Both the position numbers and the translations under genes were made by a program. From contig NW_026729194.1 in assembly GCF_030272615.1 (NCBI RefSeq), positions 62,001 through 126,000 of the forward strand: a DNA stretch of 64,000 nt, given 5' to 3'. Position 1 is the stretch's first letter. Each line of letters begins with the position of its first letter. The notes below the pieces were generated by a model. It had not been told where the DNA came from, searched no databases, and was given only the letters and a program-made list of their open reading frames with translations. Source of the stretch: Cryptomeria japonica. Taxonomy: Eukaryota; Streptophyta; Pinopsida; Cupressales; Cupressaceae. Shown piece by piece: positions 45,400 to 56,070 of the stretch.

Positions 45400-47271
45400 A
45401 ATATTTGGAATGAACATCCGATGCTAATTTATGATCCAAATATGTTTTTTATCTGTGAACCTCTTCTCTAACTCTTTCAGTGCCTCAACCAGCTTCTCTA
45501 ACCTCTGATTCCATTGGTTTATGTTTCTTTTCTTCAGATCTCCACGTTGGGTTAGCTTTTGCAACTCTGATTTGGTTCTACCATAATACTTTATCTAGTT
45601 TGTCATCGTCAACTCTTTGTCACTCGGGTCCATCTGTCTATTGGGTTCAAATGTCAAATGCTTCTGCAAACTTATGTCACCCTCTGATATAATTAATGCA
45701 ACTGGTTCTACCAGATCTTTCTTTAAAATCTTCAGCATGACCTCTACAACCAGTTCTTTCAAACCTTTTGGTATACCCTCTCCTACCAGTTTCTCAGTAC
45801 TGCAACTTTTCTCAGGACTAAGATTATTCACCTCCATCTCTTTCTCCTTAAAAGAAATCAATGTGAACTTATGGCCATCATTTTCAAGAGTAACTAGGAT
45901 TCTTCTACATTCATGAATAGCTCCTCTATCGTAATGCTAAGGCTTTCCGAACAAGACATGACAGACACTCATAGATACAATATCACATTAAAATTCATCT
46001 CTAAAAGTCCTAATGTTTAAACTCACCAAACACTTCTCCTTTATCTCTATCTCTTGATCATCTTCTAGCCAACTCACCTCATAAGGACAAGGATGCTTAA
46101 GCCTCTTCAATCCAAGCTTCACAACCATCTTCTAAGATACTAAATTATCAGTACTCCCACTATATACAATGACCTTGCAACACTTACCACCTAATTCGCA
46201 TACAGTCCGGAAAAGACTCTTCCTCTGAGTAGATTCGATATCCTTTCTTCTGAACATAATAGATTCTCCTTGGTCTGGTGGAAAGTCAGATCCAGTACCA
46301 CCTGGTTCCTCACTTGCCACAAAACTTATTGACATTCCTTGCTTACATTTTTAGAATCTATGTCCAGTTTCTCCACACTTGAAACATTTGCCAGGAAATT
46401 ATCTACAGGTACTGTTGATACCTTTCCTTGGTGTCTTTTGTTCTAGTTCTTTACTCCGCTTAGGTTTTAACTCCTCTTCTTTAATTGGTGTCTTGATACT
46501 ATGAGTCATCTTGAACTTCTCCTTTTCCTTATTCGGTTGTCTTCTTCTCACCTTCTCCTTAGCCTTCAAAGAATACTGGTTAGCTTCTTCAACTATGGAA
46601 ACCTTCCACATACTCATCTCATATTGAATGTTCAAAGCAAGTCCATTCATGTACCTCACCACCTTTTGCCTAGCCCTCTCTCTATGTCCAAATATGATCA
46701 CAACCTTGTATAATTCCTAAGTGTATTGCTTCACAATCATGTTTCTCTGTTTCAAGTTCTGCAACTTCTTGAACAATTCCAATTCATAGTCTCCCGATCT
46801 CAATCTTGCAACCATCTGTCTCCCCCGAGTGATCTTTAAATCATGATTCTCCACACTCTCTTTCTGCAATTGTTTCCACCACAAGGTAGCATGCCCTTTC
46901 AAATTGGTATGTTCCAATTGGACTCTTTGTGGGTCCTTCACATCCTCAAACTCAAAGTATTCCTCCAACTCTCTGATCAAATTGATCAGATCCTCCGGGG
47001 TCAGTGTTGTGAAAATTTTGGAAACCTCAACTTTATGAACTTTACTTGCTTGTTCCAATGCTCTTAGGAATCTTTCCTCTCTTTCATCTTCCGATCCTTC
47101 AGCTTCCTCAAGCTCTTGAGCAACTTCCTCACATTCATCCTCAAAATCAGGGTTTCTCTGCAAACCATCCAAAGCATTTGAGATCTTATTCGTTACTTCA
47201 ATCTTGAAGTCTTCCATAATATTCTCTACACTTTGGGAGTTCATCCTCCTCGTCGGCATCTCTTCTTCCAT
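45400..47271 (-). pseudogene. Gypsy Gag-protease polyprotein, copy B
   Basis: Minus strand. 47271-46717 is an open Gag N-terminus and capsid-like region with EYFEFEDVKDPQRVQLEHTN, LKGHATLWWKQLQKES and LELFKKLQNLKQRNMIVKQY (retrotrans_gag landmarks). After a stop, GHRERARQKVVRYMNGLALN and a basic region follow. The knuckle near 46385-46340 reads CFKCGETGHRF with a stop. The protease-like domain lies near 46200-45870 and has YSGS in place of DSGS, followed by the CLV.FNIR and LLGKPWHYDRGAI-type blocks. A Glu/Lys-rich tail (45861-45595) ends the protein shortly before the LTR. Several stops. Confidence 0.82.
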
Positions 47272-47440
47272 CCACTCTGGTGAACTACCTCAACTCAGCA
47301 ATATAACTATCGGTTTCAATTGCCTCCCCTCGATGATCTATTGAACACACACACAACCTGCCTCCAATCGGCAATCTATCCACCTCAAGGAATCTGTCAA
47401 TGTTTATAAACAATTCTTCCACTAGCCAGTCCATAACCAG

Positions 47441-47451
47441 CTCTGATACCA
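47441..47451 (-). other. Primer-binding site of gypsy copy B
   Basis: Minus TGGTATCAGAG, with two bases (ct) between it and the LTR. The equivalent in copy C has one change. Confidence 0.82.
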
Positions 47452-47453
47452 CT

Positions 47454-48257
47454 TGGTGTAGCCATAACTATTAAAAATCATCAAAAGAGTCAACCGACCT
47501 ATGCAACAATAGAGACACAATGAAAGCAGCAAGAAAATATAATAATTTCACATAAATAGATCATTTAAAGCATTAGATCTTCTGGAAATCATTTGTGTAT
47601 CATTATATTGTCATCAAAGAACATTTTGTAATTAATTGGTTACATGCAGACTTCAAGCCAGATACAATCCAACCAGGACTCTAAGAATCAACCATATCAC
47701 AACATGCAAATATCAATCATTATTCTAAGTTCTACTTTCTCTTCCCCCTACAAATGATACATAACATCATATTTATGCTCACAAGAACATAAAACATTCA
47801 CCAATATAGGAAAATGAAACATGTAATTAGGTCGGCCCTAAGAATTAGGTAAATCTTTCAAGAAAATAACAACCAAGTGATGTGGTTTAGCAGGAAGGTT
47901 GGCCACATGCCAAAGAACCTCAAACAAGGCCCAAGATCGAGCCACATGCCAAAAATCACGTCGGTAATGAAGGAAAACCAACCGGTAACCACAAGAACTA
48001 TATGAGAAACCATAAACACTCCATCGAAAGTGAATTCTGACTGGAAAAGAACCCAAATAAACTAAAAAATATTGAATCAAGCACATGAAACCATCTAGAA
48101 AATGAAAAATAAGATCTGCCACAAAGAACAAGCAACTCTCGGTACCAACTGGTAAGAACACAGAAAACTGTAGAAAGAACTAAATTAGAACAAAATTGAA
48201 AGGAAATATTTTTGGTTGATGCAAGATTGCTCATCGGCCAGGGATGCTCCTACATCA
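47454..48257 (-). repeat. 5' LTR of gypsy copy B
   Basis: 804 bases, uninterrupted, TG...CA on the minus strand. Confidence 0.88.
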
Positions 48258-48424
48258 CTTTAACTTAGGTTCTTGATCATCTCTCTCTTGTAGCCTTTTG
48301 TTTCTTTTTAGAGGTCTTCTTCTTAATTGTCATAGTCCTAATAGGGGTTCTAGGCAAACCCAATATTACCAATGGTAGGATAGACACAAATCTTATCCTT
48401 CTTTAACCAAATGCCTCAAAAACT
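48258..48424 (-). pseudogene. Unknown ORF, N-side fragment, copy B, cut by the duplication junction
   Basis: Same sequence as 34653-34820 and 60931-61094, but it stops at 48424 where gypsy LTR sequence begins. It encodes the basic stretch ending DLEPKVK. The cut marks the unit 1 / unit 2 junction. Confidence 0.7.
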
Positions 48425-49211
48425 AGAAAAAACCCTCAAAAGAGTCAATCGGCTTATGCAACAAGAGAGACACAACGAAAGCAGCAAGAAAACATTACAA
48501 TTTCACATAAATAGATTATATAAAGCCTTAGAGTTTCTGGCAATCATCCAGTTATCATCATATTATCATCAAAGAACATTCAGTAATTAACCAGTTACAT
48601 GTAGGATTGAAGCTAGATACAATCCAACCGAGACTCTAAGAATCAACTAGATCACAACATGTGAATCTCAATCCTTATTCTAAGTTTTAATTACTCTGCC
48701 CCCAACAAATGATACATAACATCATATTTATACTCGTCAAAACATGAAACATTCACCAATATAGGAAAATGAAACATGTAATTAGGTCAGCCCTAAGAAT
48801 TAGGTAAATCTTTCTGGAAAATAACAACCAAGTGATGTGGTTCAGCAGGAAGGTTGACCACATGCCAAAGAACATCGAACAAGGCCCAAGATCAATCGAC
48901 ATGCCAAAAATCATGTCGATAAGGAAGGAAAACCAACTGGTAAGCACAAGAACTATCTCAAGACCCAGAAACACTCAAGTGGAAGTGATATCTGACTGGA
49001 AAAGAACCCAAATAAACTGAAAATATTGAATCAAGCACATGAAACCATATACAAACTAAAAAATAAGATCTTCCATGAAGAACAAGCGACTCATGGTACC
49101 AACCAGTAAGACCACAAAAAACTGCACAAAGAACTAAATAAGAACAAAATTGAAAGGAAATATTTTTGGTTGATGCAAGATTGCTCATCGAATAGGGATG
49201 CTCCTTCATCA
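48425..49211 (-). repeat. Gypsy LTR, copy D, missing its inner ~16 bases
   Basis: Counterpart of 33866-34652. It has no primer site or interior because the duplication junction falls inside the LTR. cttta follows at 49212-49216. Confidence 0.83.
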
Positions 49212-49755
49212 CTTTAACTTTAGGTTCTAGATCATCTCTCTCTTGTAGCCTTTTGTTTCTTTTTAGAGGTCTTCTTCTCAATTGGCATAGTCTTAATAGG
49301 GGTTCTAGGAAAACTCAATATTACCAATGGTAGGATAGACACAAATCTTATCCTTCTTTAATCAAATTCCTCAAAAACTCTCTGCAAAAAAACATCCTTA
49401 AATAGTTTATCCATTCTTTTATCATGTCCTTTCTCAATTTTCTCTTCTCCTAACCTTTCTTCAATTTATTCCACTAAAACAAAACTAAACTTCTTCTTCA
49501 TAAACTTCATAAGGAAGCTCAAAATCCATATTATTTTAGGTTCTACTGTGAGAATATTAAAGTTGTCCCTACTTACTAGAAATGTGAATGCATCTTTGTA
49601 TTTCCAAACCACAAATGAAGGAAATCTCTGTACCTTTTGCATTCTATCATTTTTGTTTTAACCTGCTAGAGAATATTCTATTGTATGCCTTGTTATCTAT
49701 TTTGAACCCTCTAATGTTTTCTTTGATTTGTACTTCAGTAGGAGATGAACTTCCC
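49212..49755 (-). pseudogene. Unknown ORF, N-side fragment, copy D
   Basis: Counterpart of 34653-35193 with extra stops (for example near 49465, where the GIVEEIEE block is broken). The splice-like TTTAG before GGAAGTTCATC is kept. Confidence 0.6.
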
Positions 49756-50940
49756 TAAACACAATTATGTTTTTATTGAAGTTCATTCATAAACATGAAA
49801 GCTCAAAAAGTAATCTAGGAGCCATATTTGAATTCATATTTACTCACCTTGGTCCTTTTAAGATTATCTAGTAGCTACTACCTCCTCATCTCACTCAAGT
49901 ACAACTTTTCTTCAACAACCACCATTTGATGTTCAATATGAATTGCAATTATGTTCCTTGAATACATTCTTACTCACCTTGGTCCTTTTAAGATTATCCA
50001 GTATGAACAGGAACATGGATACCCGATGGAGATAGGCAACCACCCGACCATGTGGAACTAGAAGTCCCACCCCCCATACTATGAGATAGACATAAGGCCC
50101 TCAAAAAAATAGGGAGCCAAAGGAGGGAAACTACCTATACCCAAGGGTTAACATACAAGGGAACTCAAGGATACAATTTAGACAAGGGCCATTTTAGGGA
50201 CTTACAAGCAAACTCACAATGGTAGAACATTGTACTTAACTAAATGTTCTATACAAGTGACTTAGGTGTACAACATCAAAATGCATCAAAATATGATTCA
50301 TAATAGTCCATATATACGCATGAATAATAACAACATCACATATACAAGTAATCCAATCCAAGTCCATTTTTAGGTACACATTCCATGTTGAATCCATCCA
50401 AAAAACATCTGAAAGCATCAAGAGGTCATAAAAGACCTCACAAGACATCAGTAACCTTTATTACATAAAGAAAATAGATCCATATACATTCTTTAAACAA
50501 CATCATAAACTAAAAATTCAAGTCTCATAAACAAATTATTTTATTTCTGAGTGCTCAAATCACCCCCTAACCTCATGAAACACATCACAATTTTATGAAA
50601 CTGAAGGGAAACAATAATAGAACCATATAGGACCAAATTATACTCGAAAAACCCTCCATAAACAATAATTATAGATGCAAAAGGGAAATTAATTCATTTA
50701 ATGAGTTTTCCAAACATATCTCAAAAAACAGCCCTTAAAAAAATAGAAATGGAGGAAGGCAAAAGGAATATCCATAAGCCAATAAAAGAAAAACAATGTC
50801 GTCATTTTAAAAAAAAAATTACACAAAAAATGACATGAAAATACCTCAAAAATATTCCATTCTTATATCATTTAAATGAAAGGATAAAAATTTCAAAAAC
50901 ATCCATCTCAAATGGGGAGAAATGAAGGCAAGACACTTGC
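49756..50940 (-). other. Repeated leader sequence of the unknown ORF, copy D
   Basis: Counterpart of 35194-36352 with the same splice-like GGACCAAG/GTGAGTAA blocks. Similarity to unit 1 ends at gacacttgccctt (about 50943), where the dispersed repeat starts. Confidence 0.55.
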
Positions 50941-51606
50941 CCTTCTCAAGGACAGTTGTCTTCCTCTCATCCCTCTCCATCTCTCCCTTTAGACTATTTA
51001 AACCTCCCATTTCCCTTCCTTGTTCATCCACTTTTCATTTTTATACCTCCATAATGCATAATTGTTCATCCATTTCCATTTTTATAACTTCATATTGCAT
51101 AAATATTTTCTCATCTTTTACTCATCCACATCCATTTAGCAGAGCATTTTGAATTACATATTTCTTACTTTACACCTTTCATTCACTATCATGGACCATT
51201 GTCGGATATCTACCATTCAGCAAGCACATATCAAATCAAGGGACCATCAAATCAAAGGATAAATCTAGAGTCTTCATTTTAATTTCTATTAGGTTGTTTA
51301 TCTAATTTTTTCTTCTTAATTGTCCTTGTCTTGAGTGTTTGAATGGATTTTATGTACTTAGATTGTTAAATAGGTTTAGTTTCATTCACACATTTTCACT
51401 CACACAATTTTATTTTAATAATTAAAAAATATATTTTCTTATTCAATAATTTTAAAAATATATTTATTTAATTTCAAATTTTCCTACATTTCGTCGTGAG
51501 ATCATTTATTCCTTTGTTGATAGACATTCTAGGAATTCATGTTAGTGGAGTGCAGCATGTGGCATTTACAATGCAAGATCTAGAAAGATGTGAGATAAAG
51601 GTACAT
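50941..51606. repeat. Dispersed ~0.67 kb repeat, copy 2
   Basis: Matches 30700-31395 in the same orientation and ends at the same ggtacat. Here it is fused to an inverted piece of the GMC gene. Confidence 0.8.
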
Positions 51607-51624
51607 TAGTTAAAGAATGAAAAA

Positions 51625-51841
51625 AAATCAAATGGATGAGAAAAGTAATTATATCTTACAAATGGATTATCTTTGGGATTTTTGCTACTAAGTCGAAGCT
51701 CACCCCTTGATAAGGGAAATGACACCTTGCTGAAGATAGCTCCTATATATTTATCATCTATAGAGGTTTGTTGCTGAAAATAGCTACCACCCCAAATGTA
51801 GACATGGGAATTGTCTATTATACCCACTACTTGTGGTGTTT
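51625..51841 (-). pseudogene. Inverted fragment of the GMC gene (exon 3 piece)
   Basis: The minus strand encodes GIIDNSHVYIWGGSYFQQ through RYNYFSHPFD, equal to part of exon 3 (about 39527-39735). It matches the direct copy at 52121-52330 at all but about four of ~209 positions and is closer to it than to the intact gene. The two arms are separated by about 280 bases. The preceding 51607-51624 is A-rich filler. Confidence 0.88.
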
Positions 51842-51859
51842 ATCAACTATTTGTCAACT

Positions 51860-52790
51860 ATTTGTCTATAAAACAATGTTGCAGGAATATTGAAGGCTAA
51901 TGGTGTTGAGTTGATGAGTAGTATCGATAATCTCTTATATCAGGTATTTATCAACTATTTGTGACAATGGAGTGAAGTAATTTTATCAGCGAGAATTATG
52001 GGTAGCCCTCAACTTCTTTTATTACTGTATTGTTAGATCTAAACTCGGTAGGGAAAATGATTCAAGATCCCCCATGTACAAGAATCATTTTGAAATCCGC
52101 TAAGGCACTTGAATTTGAAACACCACAAGTAGTGGGTATAATAGACAATTCCCATGTCTACATTTGGGGTGGTAGCTATTTTCAGCAACAAAACTCTATA
52201 GATGATCAATATATAGGAGCTATCTTCAGCAAGGTGACATTTCCCTTATCAAGGGGTGAGCTTCGACTTAGTAGAAAAAATCCCAAAGATAATCCATTTG
52301 TAAGATATAATTACTTTTCTCATCCATTTGATGTACAAGAATGTATTCTTGCTATGAAGGTATTGTGAAATATTACCATGACAACTTCTATCCAAGAATT
52401 TGCATTTAATAGTGGGCTTCAATTCATAGGGTCAAAATTGCCACAAAATATACTGGATAAAGATGCCTTGGAATTTTTTTGCAAAGATACTGTACGAACA
52501 CTTTGGCATTACCATGGAGGGTGTGAAGTTAATCACGTGATTGACAAAACATTTCAAGTGAAAGGTGTTGATGGTCTAAGGGTTGTGGATAATTCAATTT
52601 TCAAGGATAGCCCTGGGACAAATCCACAAGCCACTACCATGATGCTTGGAAGGCATTTTTTTTTCCTTTTATATTATATTATGTTAAAATAATTTAAATT
52701 ATAATATTATTAACATTTTATTAGTTGCATATATGTAGGTATGCAGGAATTCTTATCCTTCAAGAGCGGATGAACATTTGTGAATATTAG
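51860..52790 (+). pseudogene. GMC oxidoreductase pseudogene (exons 3 and 4 only)
   Basis: Direct copy of 39223-40198. Exons 1 and 2 and the promoter are absent. Damage: TGA at about 51962 (gtgacaa for gtcaaaa), a 43-base deletion after ttttatta at 52024 that removes the GIGPLEQLDE region and shifts frame, and TGA at about 52367. Still readable are FQVKGVDGLRVVDNSIFKDS, the WHYHGGC site near 52503-52523 and GTNPQATTMMLGR. The last intron and exon are kept. Base identity to the intact gene is high, so the duplication is not ancient. Confidence 0.9.
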
Positions 52791-53132
52791 ACCATTTTCA
52801 AATATTTTTATAATAAAATGTTACAAACTTATGTTGTTTATTTGTTATTAACATCAAATAGAATGACTTAATTTCTAATAATTTACTTTTCATATAATGT
52901 TTATATTCAATTGTTGTTTAATATATATTAATTTATAAAATTACAAAACAAAGAAAAAATGAGGGAAAACTTTGATGATAATATTAATGCAAAGATATAT
53001 ATATATAATTACTTCAAAGAAATAGAAAGTAAACAAATACTATTTTCTACTTTAGAATTTATTGAAATGAATTATTAGACTCCAATATTTTATTAAAAAT
53101 GATAGAATAAAACATTCACATTTATTATAAGT
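52791..53132. other. 3' flank of the GMC pseudogene
   Basis: Counterpart of 40199-40538; A+T-rich, no gene. Confidence 0.5.
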
Positions 53133-54011
53133 TGTTGAACACTATCGGATGTTGAGAGGGGGGAGATCAACTTACACTTAAAACTTATCAGATTTATCAT
53201 TCATTATATCTACCATATCCATGAATGTAAATAATTGAAATCACAAAGACAAAAATATATAACACCAAGATTTTTACTTGAAAAACCCAAAGAGGAAAAT
53301 ACCATGGTGAGAATAACACTCACTATATATATATGAAATTATTTACAATGTTTAGGCTAACTACGAAGGATCTCATTTTCCCTAAGAGGACTTGCTCAAC
53401 TAAAGATCAATTTTTCAGGGTAAGATACGTAGGTTCATTCAAATACAATGAGATCAAAAGATTAAACTAGAAGAGTACTGCATTAAAATGTGGATTATAG
53501 TTTAATATTCATCTGAAGAAACCTTTACCACTACTATGCAGTACATCAGGAATATATATCTAAACCCTTCTCTACATCAGGAATGCAACACATTCCTCCA
53601 TGCCACTTATCAAGACTACCTAAATATGAATGTAGGTAAGAACATCTTCAACTTTAGATCACCTTGTCTTCTAAGAGCATGACATATAATGAGGATGTAC
53701 ATCCAAAAATACTATTATATAAATCAAATAATCATCTAAGGTATATCCACCTTGTACTAGACTAAAAGAGTATGACAGATTGTTCACTGAAATAGTCACA
53801 CATAGTTGAAACACTATAACAGTATTACAATCATCAATCAAAGTTGTAGGAGCATCATTATATACTACTTTAAATTTTTACATATGCTTATCAACATAAT
53901 ACATATATCCACACAACATCTATACAACCATATATCACTACACCATGTAGAAAATATCATTCAAACCATAAGTTTGACATCAATGATGACATGAAAGCCA
54001 TATTTACAACA
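53133..54011 (-). repeat. 3' LTR of the element carrying the unknown ORF, unit 2
   Basis: Counterpart of 40539-41396, 879 bases, with the same TGTTGAACAC edge and the purine tract (minus) just inside near 54012-54025. Confidence 0.72.
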
Positions 54012-54014
54012 ATA

Positions 54015-56065
54015 TCCCCCTTTGACATTGATAGAAAACCTTCAGCCAACATTTATCTCTCCCCCTTTGACATCAAGGACAAAGGGCACATGAACAATAT
54101 ATAACACTGTGCTATACATAACTCACCCTATTTATAAGATCTCTTCAATAGTAGAATACCTAAAATAAAATTTCACCCATACTATTACATAAATACATGA
54201 TCAAAAAAATATCTTACCGAAAGTTAATCTTAGAAACATCTTGCAAGGTAGGGATTACGGTATCTTTACAAATAACCTTCAATTGTGCCCAACCAAAGCT
54301 CCAATCAACTCCCACATTATCAAAACATTGAGCTAGCTCTCCATCTTCAAAATGAGTTATTGTGCAACTTCACAACTTCCAAACTTAGATACTGACAGAG
54401 TCTTTAAAAATTTTCACCATTCTTGTGAGATGCATATCAACAATATTCCATTATTTGAAAATATTTATTTACATTCTCCTTCTGATCCACCAATTGATTT
54501 ACATTTGTATACTAATTTTCTACTTTTCTAGTATTTTCTTTTTTATTTTTTTTAGATCAATAGACTTAAATATCTCTAGAATATGAGCCTCAAGATTTTT
54601 TATATCCTTTTGAATTTTACTTATGGATTCAAGCTAGGCATGAAAAAACTATTATAATGTTGCAATATCGTCCTTTAGATGGTTGTGTGTCTTTGCACAC
54701 ACTTATTCACTCTGTCTTCTATCAACCTCTTCTCTAAATCACTTGAAGTAGTTTCTTCAAGAATGAAATCATATCATTACAAAACCTCTAATAGAGTTCA
54801 CAATTTCTCTTCACCAATTAAGGATTCATCTAATTTAGCATACAAAATTTTCTCTTAGAGAAACTTCAACATATCCTCAATTAGTTCAATTAAATACTTC
54901 TTTCTAGCTATATGATGAAAGACATCACCCAAGTGAAACATTTAGAGAGATGATAATTTGTTCAAATATAATTTTCCTTCTATTACCAGTACTTATAATG
55001 CCTCTAGTGTATCTATCAATTGAAATTTCATTTGGAATTAAAGAAACCTAGGAACATTGGAACCTTCACCTATAGACACTCTTCTTACTATCGTTTCTTT
55101 CTCTTTCAATATCATTTCTTCTTTCTTCTTTTCTATTGAGTGGTCTATTCTTCCGTCTATCTTCTCTTCTTCATCCATTTCTTAATGCTTCTCCCTTTTT
55201 GTTTCTCCACCTTTCTTTTTCTTCGTTTCTTCCTTAGGAACTTTCACTGTACTTTGATCGAATTCTTGTCAAAATTCACTTGAATATCTAGAATAGTTTT
55301 CAGACCACCTACATCAATCTTGTGTTCCTCTATTCCCTTCTTAGGGACAAACATACTGCAACTTGTTTCTCCAATACAAATTCTTATGTTTTTATCCTCC
55401 TTTAGAGAAGAAAAAATCTTCACCACTTCTTCTACATCCTCAGCTGCTATTTAATTATATTGTTTCACTATTCTCTTTATGTGTTCAATATATCCACCCA
55501 TAATTTGATTTATTATTTATTTCTTTTTGAACCTTGCACTAAGAATTGTCTAATTTTACTTCTTGCTTCTAGAATAAGGAGAAACAAAATTTATCAATAA
55601 CACCTGCCATTATGTTATTCTCCTTTGTTACTACATTTTTTCTCTTTTTTATCAAGATTTGTATGAAACTTTTGCTTAGTATCTGTGATTTTGCAAAAAT
55701 TATCAAGTACCTAATCGCAACCTTTTCTATAGTTTCTTTATTCACTAGATGAGACTCATCATACATGTTTACTATAAACCCCAATTATTTATGCATTCAT
55801 ATTCCACTTAGAAGAATATCCAAATCAAGTGGCTAATAATTTGAACCATCTTTACAATTTTCTTCCCTCTTAGTCATCTTTTGTACTTTAATTTTTATTT
55901 CTTTATAATTTCCTATAGGAGTCTCTCCTAGAGAAGCCATAGATCTTTTCTTGTTAGCCAAAGGAATTGCATCCTCTTCTTCTTCTTCAATCACCCTTTG
56001 CTTTGTCTTTATTCTAATCACAAGTTTCTCTTTATATGCATCTTCTTTTGAGATTCGCTCAAATT
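54015..56065 (-). pseudogene. Unrecognised coiled-coil ORF, C-side part, unit 2
   Basis: Counterpart of 41400-43498. The frame next to the gypsy insertion is better kept here: KEFERISKEDAYKEKLVIRI, RVIEEEEEDAIPLANKKRSM and SLGETPIG are read continuously (56065-55900). Then come NMYDESHLVNKETIEKVAIR (55784-55569) and MFVPKKGIEEHKIDVGGLKT (55426-55244). It has other stops than unit 1. The family remains unknown. Confidence 0.6.
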
Positions 56066-56070
56066 CTTTA

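Larger units (their letters stand above)
43504..48257 (-). mobile_element. Gypsy gag-protease-only element, copy B, with target duplication
   Basis: 5' LTR 47454-48257; 3' LTR 43504-45345 (itself interrupted by a solo LTR). cttta flanks both ends (43499-43503 and 48258-48262). The primer site TGGTATCAGAG (minus, 47451-47441) is two bases inside the 5' LTR. The 2.1 kb interior codes for Gag and a retropepsin-like domain and then stops; no RT, RNase H or integrase is seen. It would need enzymes from another element. It interrupts the unknown ORF between its DLEPKVK and EFERISKED segments. The 3' LTR lacks about 130 bases found in the 5' LTR. Confidence 0.9.
33866..48424. repeat. Tandem duplication, unit 1 (~14.5 kb)
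   Basis: Starts inside the gypsy LTR (after cataact at about 33860-33866) and ends in the ORF fragment at ctcaaaaact (48415-48424), where unit 2 begins. Matching offsets are LTR end 34652 to 49211, ORF 35193 to 49755, and GMC stop 40198 to 52790. The nested gypsy and solo LTR match as well. Confidence 0.85.

Noticed and set aside
51606-51827. Separate GMC gene on the minus strand
   Set aside because: It is only a ~210-base inverted copy of part of exon 3 with no start, FAD site or end.
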